This document shows, piece after piece, positions 16,958 through 26,428 of a stretch of DNA of 64,000 nucleotides. The stretch is taken from contig JADKJI010000005.1 in the NCBI GenBank assembly GCA_016721085.1, positions 186,001-250,000 on the forward strand. Direction: 5' to 3'. Position numbers and translations under genes: made by a program. Numbering within the stretch: the first letter of the stretch is position 1; each line of letters begins with the position of its first letter. A model generated the notes under the pieces. That model saw only the letters and a program-made list of their open reading frames with translations, ran no database searches and had not been told where the DNA came from. Source of the stretch: Chitinophagaceae bacterium. GTDB lineage: Bacteria > Bacteroidota > Bacteroidia > Chitinophagales > Chitinophagaceae.

Positions 16958-18355
16958 ATGGAATACAGAATAGAAAAAGACACGATGGGCGAAGTGAAAG
17001 TTCCCGCCACTGCCCTTTATGGCGCTCAAACACAGCGCAGCATCGAGAATTTCCAGATAGCACAAGACATTAACCGGATGCCGAAAGAAATCATCCGGGC
17101 GTTCGCATACCTTAAAAAGGCTGCGGCACTTACCAATTTTGATGCAGGCGTTTTACCAAAAGAGAAATGTGACCTCATCAGCCAGGTTTGTGGTGAGATA
17201 TTAGAAGGAAAACTTGACGAGTATTTCCCCTTGGTAGTTTGGCAAACAGGTTCCGGCACCCAATCAAACATGAACGTTAATGAAGTGGTTGCTTACCGTG
17301 GTCACGTTATAAAAGGTGGTTCACTTACTGATAAAGAAAAATTCCTCCATCCCAATGATGATGTAAACAAGTCCCAATCATCTAATGATACGTTCCCAAC
17401 TGCCATGCATATTGCTGCTTATAAGATACTGATGGAAGTTACTATTCCAGGTATCGAAAAACTGCGAGATACATTGGCAGCGAAAAGTAAGGAGTTCATG
17501 CATGTAGTGAAAATAGGAAGAACACATTTTATGGATGCCACTCCGCTTACTGTTGGACAGGAATTTAGTGGTTATGTATCACAATTGACTCATGGCTTGA
17601 AAGCAATCCGTAATACACTGGCTCATTTAAGTGAACTGGCATTAGGTGGTACTGCCGTAGGTACAGGAATCAATACCCCAGAAGGCTATTCTGAAAATGT
17701 AGCGAAACATATTGCGAACCTTACAGGATTACCATTTATTACTGCAGAAAATAAATTCGAAGCTTTAGCAGCACATGATGCTATTGTGGAAGCCCATGGT
17801 GCGCTTAAGACCGTTGCAGTTAGCTTAATGAAGATTGCAAATGATATCCGTATGCTATCATCCGGACCAAGAAGTGGTATCGGTGAAATTTTCATCCCCG
17901 ATAATGAACCAGGTTCATCTATCATGCCCGGAAAAGTGAATCCAACACAATGTGAAGCTTTAACGATGATTGCGGCACAGGTAATGGGTAATGATGTTGC
18001 TATCAATATAGGAGGTGCAACAGGACATTTTGAATTGAACGTTTTCAAACCCGTTATGATCTATAATTTCCTTCATAGTGCAAGATTAATCGGCGATGGC
18101 TGTGTAAGCTTCAACGATCGTTGTGCAGTAGGACTTCAGCCAATAGAAGCGAATATCAAGAAGCATGTAGACAATTCACTGATGCTGGTTACATCACTCA
18201 ATACAAAAATCGGATACTATAAAGCGGCAGAGATAGCCCAGAAAGCTCACAAGGAAGGAACTACATTGAAAGAGATGGCGGTGAAGCTTGGTTATGTTAC
18301 CCCGGAACAATTCGATGAGTGGGTGGTGCCGGCTAATATGGTGGGAAAGATTTGA
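16958..18355 (+). CDS. fumC: Class II fumarate hydratase
   Basis: A 465-residue, full-length fumarase C that interconverts fumarate and L-malate in the TCA cycle. The aspartase/fumarase signature GSSIMPGKVNP is near residue 325. GSGTQSNMNVNE (about 100-111), SSNDTFPTAMH (about 145-155) and KIGRTHFMDATPLT mark the three conserved regions that build the shared active site of the tetramer. No iron-sulfur cluster is needed. It is transcribed alone, 80 bases after the regulator gene, and is followed by a palindromic repeat and a terminator belonging to the opposing gene. Confidence 0.97.
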   Translation: MEYRIEKDTMGEVKVPATALYGAQTQRSIENFQIAQDINRMPKEIIRAFAYLKKAAALTNFDAGVLPKEKCDLISQVCGEILEGKLDEYFPLVVWQTGSGTQSNMNVNEVVAYRGHVIKGGSLTDKEKFLHPNDDVNKSQSSNDTFPTAMHIAAYKILMEVTIPGIEKLRDTLAAKSKEFMHVVKIGRTHFMDATPLTVGQEFSGYVSQLTHGLKAIRNTLAHLSELALGGTAVGTGINTPEGYSENVAKHIANLTGLPFITAENKFEALAAHDAIVEAHGALKTVAVSLMKIANDIRMLSSGPRSGIGEIFIPDNEPGSSIMPGKVNPTQCEALTMIAAQVMGNDVAINIGGATGHFELNVFKPVMIYNFLHSARLIGDGCVSFNDRCAVGLQPIEANIKKHVDNSLMLVTSLNTKIGYYKAAEIAQKAHKEGTTLKEMAVKLGYVTPEQFDEWVVPANMVGKI

Positions 18356-18366
18356 GTTTAATACAT

Positions 18367-18432
18367 TTTAACCGCAGAGACGCGGAGACGCAAGGGGGCT
18401 TTCCTCTGCGTCTCCGCGTCTCTGCGGTTAAA
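18367..18432. repeat. Palindromic repeat, family F1 (perfect 26-bp arms)
   Basis: Arms at 18367-18392 and 18407-18432 are perfect inverted copies around a 14-base loop. The core is ACCGCAGAGACGCGGAGACG. It starts 12 bases after the fumC stop. Related copies lie at 33001-33060, 36023-36081, 37761-37825, 53226-53286 and 63130-63189. There is no T-tract on either side. Confidence 0.9.
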
Positions 18433-18511
18433 TGCATATTGTATTTGTATTCGTTGCGCCTTAAATTAAATTCAGTGCCTATGAAATAAAACAGTATTCC
18501 TTTGTCCCTTT

Positions 18512-18554
18512 GCGTGAAAAAACAAAAAGGGTGACAATAAATATTGCCACCCTT
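18512..18554 (-). terminator. Intrinsic terminator for the propeller/T9SS gene
   Basis: A stem of AAGGGTG-x-CAATA with TATTG-x-CACCCTT (18527-18554, one mismatch) is followed on the minus strand by a T-rich tract (TTTTTGTTTTTT, 18528 downwards). It lies 22 bases past the stop of the gene at 18576. Confidence 0.75.
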
Positions 18555-18575
18555 CTAATAAAAATCCATCCTAAC

Positions 18576-21500
18576 TTATTGCTTCTGCAATTTCTGAACT
18601 GCATTCACATAAGGTCCATTTATCGTAATGAAGTATGGTCCGGCAGGAACTTTTTTCAGATCCACCTTTATCCTATTACTTCCTTTCAGTACCAATGTAT
18701 TTACATGATAAATTACGCGGCCGATATTGTCAACCAACTGCCATGTGATCTGCTGATCCTGAGCAACTACAAGTGATATAGTTGCTTCATCTTTTGCTGG
18801 ATTAGGGAATACAACTACACCATTCACCAATATGTTTGGAACATTTACCATCACAATATTGGAGTATGTATAAGCGCCATGCTTATCCATCATCTTCAAT
18901 CTGTAATATAGGTTTGGTGCATTTAATGAACTTATATTCCTGTCGGTAAATGCATAACGCGTTTTGAGGTTAGTTCCTTTAGCATCGATTATTCCAACAG
19001 AATCAAATGCATTGTTTCCATTGCTACGCTCAATTACGAAATAATCGGTATTCACTTCACGCTGGGTTTCCCAGTTCAGCAACGCATCACCTGAATTATA
19101 TTTCCCGGTAAATGAAATCAAGCTTAGTGGCAATGTAACATTTGCAGCACCAAAATAGAAAGAAGAGAAACTGCTTATGTCTGCCTGCAGCATATAGCCA
19201 TTTGCACCAAACGCTTCTGAATAAACAGGGTTGATGAGTGTAGTAACACCCGATAAGGCGTTTTGACAAGGGTCACTATTGTGATGAATCTTTACATCAT
19301 CTATAGTACTTACCAAACTAAAAGCATTTGCATCCAATGCATCAAACTCAGCTTTACTGAAATAAAAACGCACTTTCACAGTACCTACAGGTTGATTTTG
19401 TGGAGTAATGGTGATATTCCTGTCGAGATAACGGGCATTCCCTTTGTTTCGGATTGCGCCAGTATTCCTATAGAATGAAGAAGTAACAGTGCCAAGTTTG
19501 GCCATTGGCATAGATCTCTGCCATAATATTCCCATCTGGACCCGTAATAGGTACCCAGTAATTCGTATTAGCTCCACTTATATCCACTGTTGTACCAGCG
19601 GCACAGGAATTATCTACTCCAGAACTAACATCAATGGTATTTGGAATATTACTTTTACCAGCTACATCGGCATATCCGAGAAATGAATATTTCTGTAAGC
19701 AACCAGGACAAGCTGGTACTACAGGAAAATTAGCACTAGGTCCAGAGGTTGTGGTGGACTTATCCATTATCACATACAAATTCTTGCCATTGCTTTCAAT
19801 AGCCAGATCCCTGAAACGATTAGTACTTCCGAAATAACTAACCGTATCCTGTCCTCCCGATTTTACAACCGAATCGCCATTTGAATATAATCTGATCTTC
19901 ACCAAGCGACCCCACTTTAATGATGTAGCGATGAGAGATTTCTTCCATCCTGGCACTATTCCTTGTGTATATAATTCAAGACCCGACCATCCTTCTGAAG
20001 GCCAACCGGCATTATTCGGGTTTGTATTCCAAATAGTGGTCAAGGCAGCATTGGTAGATGGATAAGCTGAAAATAATGGGTCTTTATAAGTAGGTCCAAT
20101 TGTGGTAGCATTTGTTACTTCATCAGTTATTACAGGACAGGTAGATACCCCTCCAGCAGTTGGCAATGGAGAACCCGCTGTTATTCCATTATAGTTACCG
20201 TCTGCTGATTTACCGATTACCAACGGATGTCCATAGTTCCTACCCTGTTCAATCACATTTATCTCATCATCACTATAAGGTCCATGTGAAGATCCGTACA
20301 ATTTGTTCAATGCTGTGTCGTAAGCAAATCCCTGGTTATTACGAATACCAGTTACCCATACAGCACTTTGAACTCCCAACGCAACATTGAAAGGGTTATC
20401 ATTCGGAATCCATTTGTCAAGCGTTCCAGCGTCTGCATCTGGCTTCAAGATTGAAACGCAATATCTTTCCCTCATACGAATTTGTAAGTTGTGCTTTATT
20501 TACACGCAACCTGTTGGAGAATTGTCCTCCACCCATATCTCCAGAAGCATAAAACAGATATGGAGTACCACCAACAGGTACAATAATCATTCGTTGGGAA
20601 TTATGGTCGTTACTTCCAGGAAGGGTATCACATAAAGAAACAGGTGATTCCAACTTACCGGTTCCTGTGTTATAAGTAAATCGTACTACTCTATTGGTAT
20701 AAAATATTCCATTGGGATCAGTATTTGATCCATAGGTATGTACATAGGAGAGATAAACAAAGTTCTTTGGATTGGAAGCCGCCAGGAAAGAAGGATGCAA
20801 AGCCATTCCGGCAAATCCACCTTGAGGATTGTTGGCAACAATATTGAATTGCATATTGAATGGCTGATCTCCTACTGGAAGAAATGTGCTTCCAAAAGAT
20901 ATATCAAGCACCGTATCTCGAGAACCAGTAACAGGGTCGATCCTGTAAAGGCGATAACCTTTCGATTCAGTAATCCATAATTTATCATCGGGACCATAAG
21001 TAACCTCCCAGGGATTATCCAGTGTATTCACTGAAGACAAAATAGTTTGGTGATACACTTCATTCATTCTGCCCGAGTTTACAACAACGGGTGCTGATGG
21101 TGTTACTGAAATCCGGAAAGAAGAGTTTGCCATTGTAAATCCTGCCTGACCTGTACCGGACGAATAAACGCGGATATAATATGTATTTCCGGCTACTAGT
21201 CCACTTGGGATATTAACAATTCCCTTTCCACACGCTATTGATGATTGGGTTGTGCAGTCACCAGAAAACACCTGTAGCATAGCACCAGAAGTAGTAAGAT
21301 CACTTCCGATAGTACTTAAAGTAATGGTTGCATAACTGGCAACAGCTGTGAATTTATACCAAACATCATCGTCAGGATTTCCTGTTGCACATCCAACAGT
21401 AATACCGCCACTGGCAGAGGCTCCATAAACAGAACCATAATTGATAGTGCTACCTGGTACTATGTTAGTGGCATTACTACAATCATCGTTAGATGTTACG

Positions 21501-21988
21501 CATACTGTAAACCCCCATCGGCTCGGATTTGAACCCGTTCCGGCAGCAGTAGTATAAACCCTGAAATAATAAGTGGCTCCGCTAGTGAGGTTATTATACG
21601 TCCTTGTAGTGCTTACATTATTGCAACCTTGTATTGAAGTATTAGCAATGGTACAATTGGCTGTATTAAATAACTCTATAAATGTATTTGTATTACTAAG
21701 TGACGAAGGATTTGAAGTAAGAGCAACGGCAATAGATACCGAAGTTGAATTAGCTGGAACAACAAAACGATACCAAACATCAGGTCTGTTTCCACAACCG
21801 CCAGTTGGATTCGTATTATTTGCTAAATAAATATCCCCCGCAGTGGTATTACATTCACCACTTACCGATAACAAGGTAGCTGTAGCACAGGTATTATTGG
21901 TTGCTTGAGAAAAAACCTCATCCTGATTTATAAAAAATAGCAAAGTGAATACCATAAGGCGAATAAAAAATCGCTTAGGCTTCAACAT
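18576..21988 (-). pseudogene. T9SS cargo with glucose/sorbosone dehydrogenase-like propeller, two frameshifts
   Basis: Three frames make one product of about 1136 residues. The start is MLKPKRFFIRLMVF (ATG 21988), a signal peptide ending EVFSQ. Two repeated beta-sandwich domains follow (NNTCATATLLS..., then NDDCSNATNI...DDDVWYKF). Next is a soluble-dehydrogenase-like propeller (NPWEVTYGPDDKLWITES, GFAGMALHPSF, DDEINVIEQGRNYGHPLV). A fibronectin-like region and a T9SS type A tail (VFPNPAKDEATISL) end the protein. The first break is at about 20441-20443, where one extra G splits ILRFNLE from PDADAGTLDKW. The second is at about 19500-19503, where one extra base splits MAEIYANG from KLGTVTSSFYRN. 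With both repaired the reading is continuous. It is divergent from a gene with the same N-terminal domain type. Confidence 0.82.
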
Positions 21989-22383
21989 AGATTGGCAGCT
22001 TATTTCATTGGCGTTGGCTATTAAAAAGCACATGCCCTTTGGCTTTGTCATATTGGATTTTTTCTTGGAAGAAATAGCAGAAACAAATAGTCAGATAGGG
22101 AACGGAACTTCTTAATGTGTAAGTAAACGACAATTGATTAAAAAAAGTATTTGTCCAATATTGGGAAAAATTCCCAACTCATAAAAAATTATAGTGACAA
22201 CATCGATACTTGAATATGCTTCATTTTTTAAAAAATTACCCCTAGATAGTTATATCAAGTATTTGTTAATCAATCAGGTTACATATTCTATTAATATAAT
22301 AGGGTTTTTTGTAATCATAATTCTACATCTCATTCGTTATATCTATTGATAGGCCCCCGACAACTCAACTAGAACCCAAATCT
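21989..22383. other. 395-base divergent intergenic region
   Basis: An AT-rich stretch between two divergent genes for T9SS-exported proteins. It must hold both promoters. I found no convincing operator, hairpin or small gene, apart from several A/T runs around 22140-22340. Confidence 0.5.
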
Positions 22384-25300
22384 ATGAACAAGACCAAATG
22401 TCTGCTTTACCGCAGAATTAAACCATTTGTCTTTATTGTACTGTGTATGTTTTATACCAGTACGGTAATGGCTCAATTTGACAATTGTGCCGGTGCCATT
22501 CCCCTAACCATCTACAATGCCACATGTGGTGGAGCTACCGCTGGCACTACTGTTGGAGCAACTCAATCTATGCCCGGTTGTTCAGGAACCGCAGATGATG
22601 ATGTTTGGTATAGCTTTGTTGCAAGTGGTGGCACTCCAACAATAACAGTTATCTCAACCGGAGGTGCAGGCAGAATTCAAGATATAGTCTTCGAAGTTTT
22701 TAGTGGATCCTGTGGTTCTCTTACCTCTGTATTATGCCGAAATGCAACAACAGGTACTTCAACCGAAGCATCAGGTGTTCCAAACCTTATTAATGGTAAT
22801 ACATATTATGTAAGAGTCCATAGTAATGCTAATGGAACTGGTCAGGGAACATTTACAATTTGTATTACCCGACCTAATCCACCTGCAAACGACAACTGCG
22901 CAACAGCTACTGTATTAACACCTGGTGCAACGTGCGTAAACGGAACAAGTCAGGCTTCTGGCAATCTTGTAAATGCTACAAATTCAGGAATAGCCGGAAC
23001 TGCCTGTGGTGGTAGTACAGACGATGATGTATGGTATAGCTTTGTTGCCGCTTATAATATGCAAACAATCACAGTAAGCAGTATCGGCTCTTCTATTGCA
23101 CTAACTGGTTTAGGAATAGGGGGAAAAGCTGTTATGGAAATTTTCTCCAGCAGTACTGGTACTTGTGGTGGCATTCTTACTCCAATCGCATGCGGACAGG
23201 AATCTGGCACTAACCTTATTGGTTATGCTAATAACCTTACTGTTGGCAATACATACTTCATACGGGTATACAGTACAAATTCCGTTTCATTAAGTGCTAA
23301 CGGCGGATTCACAATATGTATTCTAAATCCACCTTTAACTGCGCCTGTACTGTCATTTGGTAAAAGCTTTAGAAATGTTACTAAAGGTTTAAATGGTGGA
23401 ACTGTAGAACCTGGTGATGTATTAGAATTAAGGGCTTCGGTTGTATTGAGACCAACCTCTGTTCTCGATAGCTGTGCTTTTTATGATAATATTCCTGCAG
23501 GTACAACTTATGTTCCAGGGACATTAGCAGTACTTACAAATGAAGGAAAAATATATAAGGGTTTTACAGACGCTTCAGGTGATGATGAAGGAACCTTTAA
23601 TAGCGGTGCTATCACTGTAAATATGGGTTTTAATACCGGCGATAATCAGGCAACTGCATTTAGAAGAGGGCGCTTAAGAAATGCCAACAGACCTGTTGTA
23701 GGTGGAAGCTCCTGTGTGATGCTTGTTTCTTATCAGGTAACTGTTACAGCTCCACTTAATACTCAATTAAGCTTAGGAGGGGGTACCTTTACTTATTCCC
23801 TGCCTACATCTCCTACAACTATTGTTACCCAAACATACAATGCAAATAATGTAAAAGTTTATACAAACACCGGATTATGCGTAAACGCCAGTGGTGTGAA
23901 TGTATTAAATAGTGGATTAACAGGCGACTTTACGGGCACCTTCGGTTCAGGTAATACCATAAACCGGATAGCCTCACCCAATGTACCTGCCGGGTATATT
24001 TATACTACACAAGTAGGTAGCAAGCCTCAGGATTTTGAATATGCTATTTCCAATAACACAAGTAATAACCAGGCGGGCTATTCAACCGTAAACACCTGGC
24101 CAAAACCTGAATCACCCGCTACCCATAGAATCTTTGGAGTATTTGATGTAATTGGTGATCATACCGGAGCTACAAACCCATTATTAGGGAATCCGGCTGC
24201 CGATACTACAAATGGAGGTGTTGGAGGTTATATGCTTTTGGTAAACTCATCATATAATCTTGATACCGCTTTCAAGTATCCGATTTCTGGATTATGTGCC
24301 AATACTTATTATGAAATATCTTTCTGGGTAAGAAATATCTGTTCAAGATGTGGCGCCGACTCTACTGGTAAAGGGGCTTCTGGTGTTACTGTACCTGCTG
24401 GTTATATACCAACAGATATTGGTGACTCTTCAGGTGTATACCCCAACTTAAGTTTCTCAATAGATGATGTTAATCACTACACCACTGGAAGCATAAAATA
24501 TACCGGCGAATGGGTGAAGAAAGGATTTGTATTCCTTACAGGCCCGGCACAAACAAGTATCGTGTTCTCCATTAATAATAATGCACCTGGTGGTGGGGGT
24601 AACGACTGGGCACTTGATGATATCTCATTAGCAACCTGTACCCCATTATTATCACTTATTCCAAATGGCAACTCACAAGTGTGTTTTGGAAATCAGGTAG
24701 ACATGACTTGTACAGTTTCGAGCTATTTTGATAATTATACCTATTACGAATGGGAGCAAAGTACAGACGGCGGTGCCAACTGGACTTCAACCGGCGTTAG
24801 CGGTACAGGAACTCCCGTATTAGTTTCAGGTTCTTATCAGTATGTTGCTACTTACCCTTCCTTTTTGGCGGATAGCTCTGTGCACATGAAAATGTTCCGA
24901 ATAAAAGTTGCCACAACTTCCACCAATCTTTCATCAACAGATTGTTCTTTTGCTGCCAATAATACATTGGTAGTTATGGTCAATAATTGTTCGGAAGTAT
25001 TAAAAACCGAATTGCTGAATTTTGATGGGTCTCTTGTAAATGGTTTCTCCACACTAAAATGGAATGTAGACAATGAATCTTCCGGAACCATATATGAAAT
25101 TGAGAGAAGTGACGACAATCAACATTTTAAGATTATTGGTAAACTTCCAGGCAAAGCACCAGCTGGTTTTGGTTCATCTTATACGTTCGTAGATCCAAAT
25201 GCAATAGCCAAGGGCACATACTACAGAATAAAAATAAAAGAAGGTAGTGCTGGTAAATATAGCAAAGTTATTTACCTCGATAAAAGCCTTGACTTCTCCA

Positions 25301-25551
25301 TTAAATCCATTGTAAACCCTTTCAGGTCAACAATAACACTTGAAGTAATTACACCACAATCCGGTAATCTGGAATTAGTATTGATGGATTCTTATGGAAG
25401 GATCATCAAGAAAAGTTCTACCCTTATTGAAACAGGTTTGCAAACAATAAGAATGACACAACTTGATGGAATTGCCCAGGGCACTTACACATTGAGAATA
25501 CAGCTTGGTGATAGGTTAATTAATAAGAGGGTGGTGAAAATCAACAATTAG
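22384..25551 (+). CDS. Large secreted T9SS cargo protein with repeated beta-sandwich domains
   Basis: A 1055-residue surface or secreted protein. The signal peptide spans about residues 1-34 (ending STVMAQ). Two PPC-like domains follow, each with a NC(A)-A start and DDDVWYSFVA (about 64-73 and 211-220). A DUF11-like adhesion domain (about 325-500) carries AFYDNIPAGTTYVPGT. A lectin/jelly-roll-like domain (about 530-750) contains SFSIDDVN and GGGNDWALDDISL. The T9SS type A tail ends LINKRVVKIN. No catalytic motif is evident; adhesion or matrix binding is the likeliest role. It shares its N-terminal modules with the divergent gene at 18576-21988, so the two may have arisen by duplication. Confidence 0.85.
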   Translation: MNKTKCLLYRRIKPFVFIVLCMFYTSTVMAQFDNCAGAIPLTIYNATCGGATAGTTVGATQSMPGCSGTADDDVWYSFVASGGTPTITVISTGGAGRIQDIVFEVFSGSCGSLTSVLCRNATTGTSTEASGVPNLINGNTYYVRVHSNANGTGQGTFTICITRPNPPANDNCATATVLTPGATCVNGTSQASGNLVNATNSGIAGTACGGSTDDDVWYSFVAAYNMQTITVSSIGSSIALTGLGIGGKAVMEIFSSSTGTCGGILTPIACGQESGTNLIGYANNLTVGNTYFIRVYSTNSVSLSANGGFTICILNPPLTAPVLSFGKSFRNVTKGLNGGTVEPGDVLELRASVVLRPTSVLDSCAFYDNIPAGTTYVPGTLAVLTNEGKIYKGFTDASGDDEGTFNSGAITVNMGFNTGDNQATAFRRGRLRNANRPVVGGSSCVMLVSYQVTVTAPLNTQLSLGGGTFTYSLPTSPTTIVTQTYNANNVKVYTNTGLCVNASGVNVLNSGLTGDFTGTFGSGNTINRIASPNVPAGYIYTTQVGSKPQDFEYAISNNTSNNQAGYSTVNTWPKPESPATHRIFGVFDVIGDHTGATNPLLGNPAADTTNGGVGGYMLLVNSSYNLDTAFKYPISGLCANTYYEISFWVRNICSRCGADSTGKGASGVTVPAGYIPTDIGDSSGVYPNLSFSIDDVNHYTTGSIKYTGEWVKKGFVFLTGPAQTSIVFSINNNAPGGGGNDWALDDISLATCTPLLSLIPNGNSQVCFGNQVDMTCTVSSYFDNYTYYEWEQSTDGGANWTSTGVSGTGTPVLVSGSYQYVATYPSFLADSSVHMKMFRIKVATTSTNLSSTDCSFAANNTLVVMVNNCSEVLKTELLNFDGSLVNGFSTLKWNVDNESSGTIYEIERSDDNQHFKIIGKLPGKAPAGFGSSYTFVDPNAIAKGTYYRIKIKEGSAGKYSKVIYLDKSLDFSIKSIVNPFRSTITLEVITPQSGNLELVLMDSYGRIIKKSSTLIETGLQTIRMTQLDGIAQGTYTLRIQLGDRLINKRVVKINN

Positions 25552-25570
25552 AAAGTCAAAGTAAAAAGTC

Positions 25571-25617
25571 AAAAAGTCAAAATGGGTGTCACATTACATG
25601 AACCCATTTTGACTTTT
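25571..25617. terminator. Inverted repeat between convergent genes
   Basis: AAAAGTCAAAATGGGT and its exact complement (16-bp arms, 14-base loop) lie between the convergent 1055-residue gene and lspA. The T/A-rich arms supply U-tracts both ways, so it could be a bidirectional terminator. The AGTCAAAAGT motif also occurs at 6080-6118 and 62990-63020. Confidence 0.55.
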
Positions 25618-25637
25618 GACTTTTAAATTTTGACTTA

Positions 25638-26336
25638 TCACAGAATCTGCGAAGTATCACTAACCGTAGAGTTAGTCTCCACTGTTGAATTCTCTTCTTT
25701 CACATGAGTATGGAAAAATCTTTTCTGGAAGACTAATATAGTTATTACACCAACCGAGATAGAGGCATCGGCTAAATTGAATATAGGAGAAAAGAAAGTA
25801 AATGTTTCACCACCCCAGAAAGGTATCCATGATGGCAATACCTTGTTTTCAATAATGGGCACATAAATCATGTCTACTACATTACCATGAAGGAAAGTGG
25901 AGTACCCATTGAAAGTAGCTTTTGCCAATCCGGCATAACCAGAATTTTCACCACTTAAAGGATCAATAAGCATTCCCTTATCGAAAATCAATCCATAGAA
26001 AAGACTATCAATCAGGTTTCCCAGGGCTCCTGCAAAAATCAATCCTACACAAATGATAAATCCGCGATGGTATTGGCGTTTTACGATATTCCTTATATAG
26101 AATATTCCGAAGATTACTGCTACCAGACGAAAAAGGGTTAGGGCCATCTTTCCCCAGTCACCACCGAATTTCCATCCCCAGGCCATCCCGGCGTTTTCGA
26201 TAAAGTATAATTTGAACCAATCTCCAATGAGTGTAATATGACCAGTATAGAACATATTGGTTTTCACCCATATCTTCAAAGCCTGATCGGCTACAATTAC
26301 TGCCAAAATGAGGAGAACAACTGTACGCGTCTTCAC
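25638..26336 (-). CDS. lspA: Lipoprotein signal peptidase (signal peptidase II)
   Basis: A 232-residue inner-membrane aspartyl protease that removes signal peptides from diacylglyceryl-modified prolipoproteins. Four membrane segments are visible. The conserved ENAGMAWG is near residue 52. The catalytic aspartate pair lies in GNLIDS (about 111) and FNLADASIS (about 192). It is longer than the roughly 160-residue proteobacterial enzyme because of a periplasmic insert, as in other Bacteroidota. The frame starts with GTG at 26336, and a TATATTTG box lies 20 bases upstream. Lipoprotein candidates it could process include the proteins at 54610 and 55416. Confidence 0.94.
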   Translation of the reverse strand: MKTRTVVLLILAVIVADQALKIWVKTNMFYTGHITLIGDWFKLYFIENAGMAWGWKFGGDWGKMALTLFRLVAVIFGIFYIRNIVKRQYHRGFIICVGLIFAGALGNLIDSLFYGLIFDKGMLIDPLSGENSGYAGLAKATFNGYSTFLHGNVVDMIYVPIIENKVLPSWIPFWGGETFTFFSPIFNLADASISVGVITILVFQKRFFHTHVKEENSTVETNSTVSDTSQIL

Positions 26337-26355
26337 TACTTATTTTTTAGAATGG

Positions 26356-26363
26356 CAAATATA
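26356..26363 (-). promoter_or_regulatory. Bacteroidota -7 box for lspA
   Basis: TATATTTG on the minus strand fits TAnnTTTG and lies 19 bases before the GTG start. Confidence 0.45.
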
Positions 26364-26428
26364 GTTGATACGGCTGAGTTTGGCCAAAGCCGTACAGAAT
26401 TGAGTTTTGAACAAAATGAATTGGAAGC

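Noticed and set aside
18371..18428. F1 palindrome as an intrinsic terminator of fumC
   Set aside because: No T-tract follows on either strand, so only a weak effect on transcript ends is plausible.
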